A stretch of DNA of 64,000 nt, from contig JACYLU010000038.1 in NCBI GenBank assembly GCA_015272325.1, positions 210,476-274,475 of the forward strand. Reading direction: 5' to 3'. The notes under the pieces were generated by a model, which saw only the letters and a program-made list of their open reading frames with translations, did not search any database and was not told the origin of the DNA. How positions within the stretch are numbered: the stretch's first letter is position 1; each line of letters starts with the position of its first letter. The stretch comes from Synechococcales cyanobacterium C42_A2020_086 (lineage in GTDB: Bacteria; Cyanobacteriota; Cyanobacteriia; Elainellales; Elainellaceae). Below are positions 39,031 through 47,379 of this stretch, piece after piece. A program made the translations under genes and the position numbers.

Positions 39031-39306
39031 TCAGGAGCCTGGCAGCGTTTTTGCTCTATCCCGGCTGCTCAAGATGCCCTTAATAGCGCTGCCGATTAGC
39101 ACTTCCGTCGTGCAAGAGATACCTTCCAACGCTTCTTGAGGTGTAGTGTCCGGAAACCATTCATCCACAGACTCACCCACTTCAGGTTGCCCAATCGGAA
39201 TGCCCCAAAAGGTTGTTATTTTTGTGGTCTGAGATTTGACACGGAATCTTTTACCGAAAATGCTTAATGAGCTACGAGTAGTTTTGATGTCCTGCTGAAA
39301 TCCCAT
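39031..39306 (-). CDS. Doubtful hypothetical ORF downstream of IS1 remnant
   Basis: The frame from MGFQQD gives about 91 basic then acidic residues (GQPEVGESVDEWFPDT). It continues upstream in frame into the IS1 remnant, so its natural start is uncertain. I recognise no domain. It could be a truncated host gene disrupted by the insertion, or noise. Confidence 0.25.
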   Translation of the reverse strand: MGFQQDIKTTRSSLSIFGKRFRVKSQTTKITTFWGIPIGQPEVGESVDEWFPDTTPQEALEGISCTTEVLIGSAIKGILSSRDRAKTLPGS

Positions 39307-39349
39307 GACAACGAATGGAATTACAAATAGAAGGGATGAGTAAATCACT

Positions 39350-39722
39350 TCAGATGGGCTGAGTAGCAAATTCAAAACCCTGCACCTCCACTGGACGAGA
39401 CACGTTCTGATATTTCTGATTGACGTAGTTTTAGAGCCAGGGTTCTGAAATACCAACAACTCTAGCAATCCCAGCTAAGGAAATCTTCTCCAACAGCAGT
39501 TTGTCGATTAAGGTTTTGGTGGCTTGGTCAATGATTTTGTTCTGGGGGGTTTTGCACAAACTGTCCGCCGCACGCACGACACTTAGAGTTCTGTTTGCTA
39601 TTGGTGCTGCTCTTGCCTCTGCTAGTGCGACTCTGGCCTTGTATTCTCGACGCATCACTGCTCAAGCAACAGCACCGTTGGATAATGCTGGGTTCTACTG
39701 CTTCACAGTTGGCCACCTGCAA
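39350..39722 (-). pseudogene. IS1 family InsA transposase remnant
   Basis: A cysteine-rich start (CRACGGQFVQNP) continues, after a +1 frameshift in a six-C run, into KIIDQATKTLIDKLLLEKISLAG and a helix-turn-helix (IARVVGISEPWL). This is the InsA pattern of IS1 elements. An in-frame stop replaces a Gln codon after EPWL. The frame then resumes as NYVNQKYQNVS up to a natural stop. No InsB catalytic part remains, so the element is dead. Confidence 0.85.
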
Positions 39723-39762
39723 ATCCTCGATTAGCGATCAGGTCAATTTTGCTCAGAAAAGA

Positions 39763-39897
39763 TTAAGAAATCTTTAGATTTTCCACCCGCTCAATACCAC
39801 ATTCATCGCATCCTCCAGAAGCAACTTTCTTGAAGCTCTTGCCGCATGACCTGTCCAGATTGTTGCTATAGTTTGCAATGATAGAAAGGAGGAACAA
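39763..39897 (-). CDS. Doubtful small Cys-containing ORF
   Basis: A 44-residue frame from a TTG ends in SCGKSFKKVASGGCDECGIE, with a CxxCG motif suggestive of half a zinc ribbon. There is GGAGG-like sequence on the opposite strand only. It may be a gene fragment adjacent to the IS1 remnant rather than a functional gene. Confidence 0.25.
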   Translation of the reverse strand: MFLLSIIANYSNNLDRSCGKSFKKVASGGCDECGIERVENLKIS

Positions 39898-39999
39898 TTA
39901 GCGTTCACCCAGATGGCTGATATGGCAGCAGGAAGCGCCCCCCAATCGTGTGTCATACAGTCGAGATGATGGTTAGATGGTGGAGTTCAAGGTAGTTCG

Positions 40000-40242
40000 A
40001 TGAATTGGCAAGAAGGACAACGCGTTGAATGTGACGGTTTAGATTGGGGACCTTGCTATGTCACGATGAGTAGCCAGCATATGGTGGTAGTTTACTGTCC
40101 TCGCTATGAACTAGTAACGACCGCTAGCCCCGCTCAGTTAGAGAAGGCAGGCTGGAGATCGGTGCAGCGCAACAATGTGGTACGGATGAAAGACTGGTCG
40201 AAAGGCAATCGTCCTACTCTTAATCCGCTACCTACATCTTGA
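40000..40242 (+). CDS. Small hypothetical protein
   Basis: This 80-residue frame starts MNWQEGQRVECDG and is soluble, with several tryptophans and beta-strand-like segments (YVTMSSQHMVVVYCPRYELV) suggesting a small barrel. I do not recognise a family. It lies between the IS1 remnant and a structured intergenic region and has a balanced composition. Confidence 0.5.
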   Translation: MNWQEGQRVECDGLDWGPCYVTMSSQHMVVVYCPRYELVTTASPAQLEKAGWRSVQRNNVVRMKDWSKGNRPTLNPLPTS

Positions 40243-40402
40243 ATGAGTCAATAGACTGCCACCCCAGTAAGGTTCTTTGTAGCTATCTGACAAACGGTTG
40301 CGAACGTCATAGTTTTACATTTAATTGAGTGAGGGTTCTTTCCCAAAAAAGTTCATGATACGGTACGAGTAACTGTTAGAGCACTCACGGCAATTGCTGG
40401 GT

Positions 40403-40550
40403 TCGACAGCCTATAAAATTCATGCCAACACACCTGCGGGTGTCGAGGTTCAAGAGGAGAATTACGCTGGATAAGGGTTATACCGCAGTGACTTATTGCT
40501 GCGCATCGTAGGAGAGCGGCGTCAGATGTGCAGACAGCGCAATTCTCTTT
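40403..40550. ncRNA. Candidate structured RNA (three-way junction)
   Basis: A 16-bp arm (40454-40469, GAGGAGAATTACGCTG) pairs with 40535-40550, with one mismatch and two G-T pairs. It encloses two further stems with almost no unpaired linker: 40470-40475 with 40492-40497, and 40499-40507 with 40525-40533 (one G-T). A small hairpin ACACC-TGCG-GGTGT lies just before (40430-40443), and TCGACA/TGTCGA (40403/40441) offers an alternative fold. There is no coding frame and no clear terminator, and the strand is undetermined. It could be an sRNA, a 5' element or a mobile palindromic repeat. The rest of the 437-bp gap is unremarkable. Confidence 0.45.
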
Positions 40551-40679
40551 AATATGCTGAATTTACCGGTGTGGAGTTTTTGCCGCTTCCTCCCCTTTGC
40601 TGTCGCCAACGAGGAACTAAACTTCCTGTCAGAGCGGTCCGAGGAGACAGACGGTTAAGCAGTTTAAGAATCAAGCCTG

Positions 40680-41822
40680 TCATCGCAGCATGGCAGGCAT
40701 ATTTTTGCGGAGGGTTTTCCCTTGGGTAGCAATCATCTGTCTCACAAGGGCAGCGAGTTGCTCGGCACTATCAGTTACGGCCAGTTTGCTCGCCGCTTCG
40801 GTCATTTGCTGCAATTGCTCTGGGGATTGTAATAACTGCAAAACTTGGCTTTGCAATAATTCTGGAGTCAGCTCGCTCTGTTGATACAGCAAAGCTGCTC
40901 CAGCCTTAGCAAAGACCTTGGCATTATAGGTTTGATGATCTTCAGCCGCATAGGGGTAGGGAATGAGTAACGCCGGCGTTTGCGTCACGGCCAGCTCGGT
41001 TAATGTTCCAGCTCCAGCTCGGCTGATGGCTAACGTCGCTCGTCGCAGCAGGCTCGCCATATCGTCATAGAAAGGGAGGGGCACGTAGTGATCATGCACC
41101 AGAGCCTTTGCTTCAGCATCATTATCGCCGGTGAGATGAACCACCCAAATTCCAGCATCTAGCCAGGCCGGTGCCGCTTGACGAACTAGCTGGTTAACAG
41201 CAACCGCGCCTTGACTGCCACCCACCACAACAATCAGCGGTACATCGTCAGGAATTGCCAGATTGGGTATAGAGGCTGTAGAGCAATCGGCTGCTAGATA
41301 GAACTGAGAGCGTACAGGCGTGCCTACCCAAACGGTGTGACTCCGCGGCAAGTACTGAGCAGCTTGAGGAAACCCCAGCGCCACTACATTACACCAGGGG
41401 CTGAGCCAGCGCGTTACTTTTCCTGGTAGCGCATTCGACTCATGGAACACCACCGGCAACCCCAGCGAACGAGCGGCAATCACGGCAGGAGCAGCAATAT
41501 AGCCTCCAGTGGTCAACACTCCCTGAAAGTGGCCCTGCTGCAATAAGCGCCGCACCTGCAGGATAGCTAGGCCTAATCGTCCCAAAACTTTGAGGCTGCC
41601 AAGCCCCAGCCGCTGCTGCAATCCCTCAACCGAGATGGTATGGAGACGGTAAGACTTGGGCACCAACTGGGTTTCTAGGCGGTCGGGTACTCCCAACCAC
41701 TCTAGGTGATAATCGGTAAGCTGCTCCGCTGTTGCTAGGGCGGGAAATAAATGGCCGCCAGTGCCGCTGGCAGCAATCAGCAGCTTTGGAGAATTAGAGG
41801 ATGCCTTGGGTAGACTAACCAA
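40680..41822 (-). CDS. murG: UDP-GlcNAc:lipid II glycosyltransferase
   Basis: MurG adds N-acetylglucosamine to lipid I to form lipid II at the inner face of the plasma membrane. The N-terminal ASGTGGHLFPALA loop, the HESNALPGK segment and the C-terminal RAGAGTLTELA and PYAAEDHQTYNA motifs are all present. The start is taken as TTG at 41822 (GGGAG nine bases upstream); a longer frame to 41897 adds 25 residues of hydrophobic, unconserved-looking sequence. It stands apart from other mur genes. Confidence 0.93.
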   Translation of the reverse strand: MVSLPKASSNSPKLLIAASGTGGHLFPALATAEQLTDYHLEWLGVPDRLETQLVPKSYRLHTISVEGLQQRLGLGSLKVLGRLGLAILQVRRLLQQGHFQGVLTTGGYIAAPAVIAARSLGLPVVFHESNALPGKVTRWLSPWCNVVALGFPQAAQYLPRSHTVWVGTPVRSQFYLAADCSTASIPNLAIPDDVPLIVVVGGSQGAVAVNQLVRQAAPAWLDAGIWVVHLTGDNDAEAKALVHDHYVPLPFYDDMASLLRRATLAISRAGAGTLTELAVTQTPALLIPYPYAAEDHQTYNAKVFAKAGAALLYQQSELTPELLQSQVLQLLQSPEQLQQMTEAASKLAVTDSAEQLAALVRQMIATQGKTLRKNMPAMLR

Positions 41823-41970
41823 CGATTCACGCTCCCTGATAACGAGACCCACTATAACCGAAGAACTCCATCCCAAAAAAAGCCGAAGAACGCACAAGCA
41901 GCATCACAGGCTATATAGGTTAGCCTATAATCACCTGAGTGACGCACGAACTTATAAATCTATTAAATCT

Positions 41971-42837
41971 ATGCGTATCGGTCTCATTCTCCAGCCCTCG
42001 TCCGTTCAGTCGGCTCATCCTCCCCTTTCATCCGGACGCCGTCTTTGGGCGCTCTTGTCCTCGGTGCTGTTAGGATTGACGGTGAGCTGGGCAGAAACCG
42101 GGTTAACCCAAACTGAACCTCCAGCAGCAACCACCGCCCCGGCAGAGCTAGTGGAAGTGATTAACGCCATTGACGCAGCAGCTACAGCTGGAGAAGTAGA
42201 GACCGTGATGCAGTTCTACAGCCCCTCGTTTAGCAGCTCAGATGGACTCACCTACGAAAATCTACCCACCATGCTCACTGAGCTGTGGCAGCGCTATCCT
42301 AATCTCACCTACAAAACCGTGATCAATCAATGGCAGCGAGAGGGCAGCGCAATTATCGCTGAAACGACAACAACCATCACTGGTACCCATTCCAACAGCG
42401 GCAGAGATCTCAACTTGAATGCGGTCCTCACATCCCGCCAACGCTTTGAGAACCGGCAGATTGTGGCGCAAGAGATTTTAGATGAGCGTAGCCAAATCAC
42501 GGCGGGCAAGAATCCACCTACTCTGCAAGTGAACCTGCCCGAGCAGGTCGTCTCTGGGCAGCAATTCGACTTCGACGCCATTGTGGAAGAGCCTCTCGGC
42601 GATCGTCTGCTCCTAGGAGCGGCCATTGAAGAACCGATTGGCATCGAGAACTATCTGAATCCTGCTCCCATTGAGCTGGAATTATTGTCTTCAGGGGGAT
42701 TGTTTAAAGTGGGGCGAGCACCGGCCGAGCTGGGTGAGCGTTGGATTTCAGCTATCATTGTGCGCTACGACGGTATTACTGCCGTCACACAACGGTTGCG
42801 AGTGGTCGGTCGAGAGACCAGCACCGGAGCACGCTAA
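41971..42837 (+). CDS. Secreted protein with NTF2/SnoaL-like domain
   Basis: This 288-residue protein has a long basic N-terminus and a hydrophobic segment (about 26-45) ending near AETGLTQT, consistent with export. An NTF2-like fold follows (about 55-160: INAIDAAATAGEVETVMQFYSPSF). The rest is beta-rich and may be an Ig-like domain. The frame extends upstream into the murG region on the opposite strand, but the ATG at 41971 gives the export-like N-terminus. Function is unknown. Confidence 0.75.
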   Translation: MRIGLILQPSSVQSAHPPLSSGRRLWALLSSVLLGLTVSWAETGLTQTEPPAATTAPAELVEVINAIDAAATAGEVETVMQFYSPSFSSSDGLTYENLPTMLTELWQRYPNLTYKTVINQWQREGSAIIAETTTTITGTHSNSGRDLNLNAVLTSRQRFENRQIVAQEILDERSQITAGKNPPTLQVNLPEQVVSGQQFDFDAIVEEPLGDRLLLGAAIEEPIGIENYLNPAPIELELLSSGGLFKVGRAPAELGERWISAIIVRYDGITAVTQRLRVVGRETSTGAR

Positions 42838-42860
42838 GTTGCTGCAACAGCCTAGGGCTT

Positions 42861-43166
42861 TTACCCGTTCGCCTCCTGGGGTTGGTAATGTGAACAGTCC
42901 TGGCAAGGCCCAGATGGGTTCACCGCACAGCGAATGTAGCTAGAGCGAGCATTAAATCGGCAGGTAAAATCACCAATGACATACCCAATTCCTTCCACAT
43001 AGCGATGCTCAGGGGGAAGGCGCAGCGAAGGCATGCCTCGGTTTGCCGTAGACTGCATGGCCTGTCGCAGACGAGTTTGGGTTCGAGCATCAGCATGCCG
43101 CATCATCCACAGCGACATAATAGAAGGCGTCAGCCCTAGAATCAGAATTAGAAGAGCAACTAGCAC
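42861..43166 (-). CDS. DUF6464 family small membrane-anchored protein
   Basis: This 101-residue protein has an N-terminal membrane helix (about 1-22) and a Cys-containing C-terminal domain (IGDFTCRFNARSSYIRCAVNP, then CQDCSHY). This Cys pattern is characteristic of cyanobacterial DUF6464 proteins. It could bind a metal or form disulfides. Function is unknown. Confidence 0.8.
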   Translation of the reverse strand: MLVALLILILGLTPSIMSLWMMRHADARTQTRLRQAMQSTANRGMPSLRLPPEHRYVEGIGYVIGDFTCRFNARSSYIRCAVNPSGPCQDCSHYQPQEANG

Positions 43167-43268
43167 CGGGTTCTAGCGTTGCGATACTGGCAGTGGTCAA
43201 TGGTGAGAGTACTATTAAACGCTCTATCCAAACGCTCTATCAAACGCTGGTAGGCGGTTGGTTGCAGT

Positions 43269-44636
43269 CTAACATGCGGACAAGGTCAAAGGAGCTGTGA
43301 GCCTTTCTCCTGTGAGGCTAAAGGCACGCGCAGTGGTGATCTGCACCGGTACTGTCTGGCCCTTCAGCTCTTGAATTGAACCAGTGAAGAAGGTCATGCG
43401 GTTGCCGCGGGTGCGTCCCATTACCTGAGTGGCATCCTTGGGGTTTTGATCTTCTACGAGTACGGCTTCCACTCGACCCAAATAGCGTTGAGAGCGTTCT
43501 GCCGCCTTGAGCGCCACTAGATGATTTAGTCGCTGCAAGCGATCGGCTTTCACGTCTTCGGGCAGCTGATGATCCCAGAGTGCTGCTGGTGTACCCGGTC
43601 GGGGAGAGTAAGCAGCGGTATTGAGTTGGTCAAACCCAACCTGCTCAACTAAATCCAGCGTGTTCTGGAACTGCTCTTCGGTTTCACCGGGAAAGCCAAC
43701 GATAGCATCTGCGCTGATTGAGGCATCTGGCATATAGCCCCGAATCATCTCGATGATGCGGAGATACTTTTCGCGAGTGTAGCCTCGAGCCATTGCCTTC
43801 AGCACAGCATTGTCTCCTGACTGAAAAGGAATGTGGAAATGCTCACAAACCTTTGGCAGTTCTGCACAGGCCCGGATCAGGCGCTCGGTGAAGTAGCGGG
43901 GATGGCTCGTCGCAAAGCGAATCCGCTCAATTCCTGGAACATCATGCACAAAATACAGGAGATCAGTGAAAGTGTGCTGATGGCGTCCTGAGTCGGTCAC
44001 ACCGGGCAGATCTCGCCCGTAAGCATCAATATTTTGACCGAGCAGCGTCACTTCTTTGTAGCCCTGCTGGCCTAGCGCCACCATTTCTGCCCGAATCGCC
44101 TCTGGAGTACGAGATTGTTCGACTCCGCGAACACTGGGCACCACACAATAGGTACAGCGCTCATTGCAGCCATAAATCACATTGACCCAAGCTGTGACGG
44201 TACTGTCGCGTCGAGGTTTAGTAATGTCTTCAAAGATATGTACCGGCTCCGTTGCCACCACTTGATTACCCGCAAAGACTTGTTCGAGCAGATCGCGCAG
44301 GCGATTGGCATGTTGCGGACCCATCACCAAATCCAGCTCGGGCACCCGCCGCAGCAAGGCTTCTCCCTCCTGCTGAGCAACGCAACCAGCAACCACCAGC
44401 GTCAAGTCGGGCTGAAGATGTTTGCGTTTTGCCTGTTTGCCGAGGTAGGAATAAACCTTCTGCTCGGCATTATCGCGAATCGTGCAGGTGTTGTAGAGAA
44501 TGACATCAGCTTCATCGGGTGAGTCTGACCATTGAAACCCCATCTCCTCCAAAATGCCTGCCATGCGTTCGGAGTCAGCTTTATTCATCTGACAGCCAAA
44601 TGTAGTGATGTGATACCGCCGAGAAGAATCTGCCAT
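43269..44636 (-). CDS. miaB: tRNA-2-methylthio-N6-dimethylallyladenosine synthase
   Basis: MiaB methylthiolates i6A37 in tRNAs reading U-starting codons. The 455-residue protein binds two [4Fe-4S] clusters: Cys15, Cys51 and Cys85 in the UPF0004 domain, and Cys157, Cys161 and Cys164 (CNERCTYC) in the radical-SAM domain. A TRAM domain closes the C-terminus. The start at 44636 ([19 protein letters not shown]) matches the family; a frame extending to 44723 adds 29 unlikely residues. Confidence 0.95.
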   Translation of the reverse strand: MADSSRRYHITTFGCQMNKADSERMAGILEEMGFQWSDSPDEADVILYNTCTIRDNAEQKVYSYLGKQAKRKHLQPDLTLVVAGCVAQQEGEALLRRVPELDLVMGPQHANRLRDLLEQVFAGNQVVATEPVHIFEDITKPRRDSTVTAWVNVIYGCNERCTYCVVPSVRGVEQSRTPEAIRAEMVALGQQGYKEVTLLGQNIDAYGRDLPGVTDSGRHQHTFTDLLYFVHDVPGIERIRFATSHPRYFTERLIRACAELPKVCEHFHIPFQSGDNAVLKAMARGYTREKYLRIIEMIRGYMPDASISADAIVGFPGETEEQFQNTLDLVEQVGFDQLNTAAYSPRPGTPAALWDHQLPEDVKADRLQRLNHLVALKAAERSQRYLGRVEAVLVEDQNPKDATQVMGRTRGNRMTFFTGSIQELKGQTVPVQITTARAFSLTGERLTAPLTLSAC

Positions 44637-44784
44637 GCTCAACCAAACGATGCCCTTAACCTGGAAAAACAAGGAGACCCAACACTCGCAGGGCGAGCCT
44701 GTTGCTGGGTTAGTCCATATCAAAATTATAGATTTTTATAGGTCTTACGCTTGCAAGTTAGCCGCAACGGGTAGCGCTTCCCAT

Positions 44785-44811
44785 GAAAAAACCCCGGCTA
44801 GCCGACCGGGG
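44785..44811 (-). terminator. Strong intrinsic terminator, minus strand
   Basis: On the minus strand CCCCGG and CCGGGG enclose an eight-base loop, followed by TTTTTT. It lies upstream of miaB, so it must end some other minus-strand transcript from the right, where no protein gene is seen. Confidence 0.85.
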
Positions 44812-44995
44812 AACAATCGAATGGTGTGCTGCTTCTAGAATGCCCGCTACCAAGAGAGTGCTAACGCATTCCTCGGGTACCACTGACCAGACCAACAAAG
44901 CCCCCTAGCATTCGCCAGGAGGCTGCTCCCCTATCCGAAGGGTTGTGGATAGTATGCCCTGATTTGGACTGATTAGCGCGACAAATTCTATGCTT
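44785..44995 (-). ncRNA. Candidate structured small RNA ending in terminator
   Basis: The ~210 nt minus-strand stretch before the terminator folds into successive hairpins: CTATCC/GGATAG (44931-44952), an 11-bp imperfect stem (44899-44924, arms AGCCCCCTAGC and GCCAGGAGGCT) and GAATGC/GCATTC (44838-44871). A CATAGAAT -10-like element lies near 44990. No coding frame exists. The sequence is not tmRNA, RNase P RNA or SRP RNA by their conserved cores; a 6S-type RNA or a novel sRNA are possible. It lies between HCP and miaB, divergent from HCP. Confidence 0.55.
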
Positions 44996-45117
44996 TTCCA
45001 ACAGGGTACACCGGACGCTAGTCGAGGAATTCTGGAGCACACTGTGGCCTAGACAACTCGATCCATAGGCAAGAGTAAGTCCAATTATTTGTAAACATTA
45101 TTTGCGGTTTGTAAATA

Positions 45118-45131
45118 TATATTGCAATATA
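45118..45131. promoter_or_regulatory. Palindromic site upstream of HCP gene
   Basis: TATATTGCAATATA is a perfect 14-bp palindrome, preceded by two TTTGTAAA copies 20 bp apart (about 45089-45115) and followed by GGAGGAGG. It is a plausible operator or promoter element for the HCP gene, 130-143 bp upstream of the chosen start. Confidence 0.4.
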
Positions 45132-45260
45132 GAGGAGGAGGTAATAAAGCAGGAGTGTTCAAATACTGCAAGAGGCAAACGTCTGAACTCACAAGTTCAC
45201 TGACTGAATCAAATGTTTGCCGGCAGTTTGCACTTTATACGTGCTCCTGTGAAACTGACT

Positions 45261-45779
45261 ATGACGTTTTCAACCGAGTTCCGTCCTGCTGTTGTCTCTA
45301 ACCCTTACATCTCTGGCAATCAAGCAGATGCGGTTGCCGCGACTACAGCATTATTCCAGCAGTTGGCTGTAGATGATCAGCTAGCCGTGCTGTGGTATGC
45401 CTACACTGAAATTGGTCGTTCCATTACGCCTGCTGCTCCTGGTGCGGCTCGTTTGCAGCTAGCTGAAGGGCTGCTCAATCAGATCAAGCAAATGTCTCAT
45501 GCCGAGCAACTGCAGGTCATGCGCGACCTAGCAACCAATGCCGATACTCAGGTGAGCCGCTCCTATGGGGTCCTGAGTGTCAATACAAAGCTTGCCTTCT
45601 GGTACCAGTTAGCCGAGTGGATGAATCAAGGATTTGTGGTGCCTATGCCCCCTGGCTATCAGCTCTCCGCCGCAGGGCAAGCAGTGTTGGAGCAGTTAAA
45701 ACAGCTTGACATGGGTCAGCAAATTACGGTCCTGCGCAAGGCAGTGGTCAACATGGGGGTTGATCCGCTGGCTGACTAG
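45261..45779 (+). CDS. Helical carotenoid protein (orange carotenoid protein N-terminal domain homologue)
   Basis: This 172-residue all-helical protein matches the N-terminal domain of OCP, without the C-terminal domain. Carotenoid-contacting residues are kept: Trp45, Tyr48 (OCP Tyr44 equivalent) and Trp114 (OCP Trp110 equivalent). Arg159 in ITVLRKAV matches OCP Arg155, which contacts the phycobilisome. Family members quench excited phycobilisomes or singlet oxygen. The start at 45261 (MTFSTEF) fits homologues; an in-frame ATG at 45213 would add 16 residues. It precedes a CTDH gene and apcD. A terminator-like hairpin follows. Confidence 0.92.
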   Translation: MTFSTEFRPAVVSNPYISGNQADAVAATTALFQQLAVDDQLAVLWYAYTEIGRSITPAAPGAARLQLAEGLLNQIKQMSHAEQLQVMRDLATNADTQVSRSYGVLSVNTKLAFWYQLAEWMNQGFVVPMPPGYQLSAAGQAVLEQLKQLDMGQQITVLRKAVVNMGVDPLAD

Positions 45780-45806
45780 GTTCACAGCAATAGGGTTTTA
45801 CCTACG

Positions 45807-45860
45807 AAAGGGATGCTTTGTGGCGCAGTTCAGCTGCTGTTGCTCTGGCATCCCTTTATT
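45807..45860 (+). terminator. Terminator-like hairpin after HCP
   Basis: AAAGGGATGC (45807-45816) pairs perfectly with GCATCCCTTT (45848-45857), followed by a short ATT; the loop is 31 nt with its own AGCTGCT element. It probably ends or attenuates the HCP transcript before CTDH. Confidence 0.6.
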
Positions 45861-45875
45861 CAACTCGTTTAGTGT

Positions 45876-45930
45876 TCTTTGAACATCTTTGAACAATCTC
45901 TTTGGACATCCCCTAAACATCCTTTGAACC
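45876..45930. repeat. Degenerate short tandem repeat between HCP and CTDH
   Basis: Five imperfect copies of a CTTTGAACAT-like unit are strung together (CTTTGAACAT, CTTTGAACAA, CTTTGGACAT, CCTAAACAT, CTTTGAAC). They lie upstream of CTDH and may be slippage products or iterated protein-binding sites. Confidence 0.55.
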
Positions 45931-46151
45931 TCTCTTCAGTTCTTCAGTCACACTACTAGTGTGGTATTTCTGTCGATAGAGGCAGGGAAGTCACCAGCAT
46001 GAGCTGATATGGTCAGAGAAGCTTTGGAGAGAAAGAATTGAATAAGGCAGCGAAGCAAGGCATAGCGCTAGTACCAGCAATGCAAAGGCATGCAGTAGAT
46101 AGCGAAATCCAGGTAGACGATCAAAAGCATTCGTCAGGTGAACACACGGCA

Positions 46152-46562
46152 ATGCCAACGGCGGATGTTTGCCCAGAAGAACTGGTGATTCCAGGTATCA
46201 CCGAACCAACTATCTTGCGCTATTTTGACACCCTCAACTCTGGAGATTTCCAGGCAACTGCCCAGCTCTTTGCCGCGACGGGGCAGCTTTACCCCCCGTT
46301 TGAGGAGGCAATTGTTGGTCCAGAAGCTATTGCCACCTATCTAGAGACTGAAGCTCGAGGCATGAAGCTTGTGCCGCGGGAGGGTATCAGTCAAGTGGTT
46401 GAACAGGGGATGACCGAGGTCAAGGTGACGGGCAAGGTGCAAACGCCCCTGTTTGGCGTGAATGTAAGCTGGTATTTCCTGCTCAATGAGCAAGGCGAAA
46501 TTCTATCGGTAGGTGTCAAGCTGCTAGCCGCCCTAGAAGAGTTGCTGCACCTGAAGCGCTAG
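46152..46562 (+). CDS. CTDH: C-terminal domain homologue of orange carotenoid protein
   Basis: This NTF2-fold protein of 136 residues (from ATG 46152) matches the OCP C-terminal domain. Tyr24 and Trp107 occupy the positions of OCP Tyr201 and Trp288, which hold the carotenoid keto group. OCP Trp277 is replaced by Leu100. The only cysteine is Cys7. CTDHs bind and deliver carotenoid to HCPs. An in-frame TTG at 46038 with GGAGAG upstream would add 38 polar residues and cannot be excluded. It follows HCP and precedes apcD. Confidence 0.9.
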   Translation: MPTADVCPEELVIPGITEPTILRYFDTLNSGDFQATAQLFAATGQLYPPFEEAIVGPEAIATYLETEARGMKLVPREGISQVVEQGMTEVKVTGKVQTPLFGVNVSWYFLLNEQGEILSVGVKLLAALEELLHLKR

Positions 46563-46747
46563 GTAGGAAGTGCCAGTTCTCAGTATCGGTTTCCAGCAAC
46601 AGTGTCGGGTATCGGGCGCTGCTAGAGGGTGAGATTGCCATTGCTAGCCCGTCTAGCAATCCTGGATGCTACCCTTTCTTTCGGTCCCCCAAAGTCGCTA
46701 AAATACGACCGATAGCTGAATCACTGCAATAGTCATCCTCTTAAATT

Positions 46748-47236
46748 ATGAGCGTAGTTAGCCAAGTTATTCTCAACGCCGACGAAGAACTCCGCTACCC
46801 TAGCAGCGGCGAACTCAAAAGCATTGCAGAGTTTTTAAAGACCGGCGATCAGCGGATGCGGATTGCAACCACGTTGGCCGACAACGAAAAGAAGATCGTT
46901 CAACAAGCAAGTAAAGAACTGTGGAAGAAGCGTCCTGACTTTATTGCTCCTGGCGGCAATGCCTATGGTGATAAGCAGCGTGCCCTCTGTCTGCGAGACT
47001 ATGGCTGGTACCTGCGGCTGATTACCTACGGCGTTCTCTCGGGAGACAAGGAGCCGATCGAGAAGATTGGCTTGATCGGGGTGAAAGAAATGTACAACTC
47101 CCTAGGCGTTCCGGTGGCTGGTATGGTGGAGTCGATTCGCTGCCTCAAAAAGGCGTCGTTGAGCCTACTGAGCACCGAAGATGCCATGGAAGCTGCTCCC
47201 TACTTTGATTACATCATTCAAGCTATGGCGGCTTAG
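46748..47236 (+). CDS. apcD: Allophycocyanin alpha-B subunit
   Basis: ApcD is a phycobilisome-core terminal emitter that passes energy to photosystem I or II. The 162-residue globin-like protein begins [19 protein letters not shown] and carries the chromophore cysteine Cys81 ([12 protein letters not shown]). The pattern matches ApcD better than ApcA/ApcB or ApcF, for example [12 protein letters not shown]. It is complete and monocistronic-looking, downstream of the HCP/CTDH genes. Confidence 0.93.
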   Translation: MSVVSQVILNADEELRYPSSGELKSIAEFLKTGDQRMRIATTLADNEKKIVQQASKELWKKRPDFIAPGGNAYGDKQRALCLRDYGWYLRLITYGVLSGDKEPIEKIGLIGVKEMYNSLGVPVAGMVESIRCLKKASLSLLSTEDAMEAAPYFDYIIQAMAA

Positions 47237-47379
47237 TTGTTGCTTTTAGCAGGTAGTAAAGATATCAACAGCAGAGGGCTAGAGCCTAACGATTGGGATT
47301 TGCGTGGTAAAACGTGCTTTCCAATGGTTAGGAGCTGGTCCTCGGTGGCTTTCTAGGGCACTTCAAGATGGCTGCGCTT

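Noticed and set aside
40400..40560. Possible tmRNA because of GGTTCGACAG near 40400
   Set aside because: No tag-peptide frame, no tRNA-like end and no cyanobacterial tmRNA core seen.
44812..44995. SRP RNA or RNase P RNA
   Set aside because: The conserved SRP core (GGAAGGAAGCAGCC) and the RNase P cores are not present.
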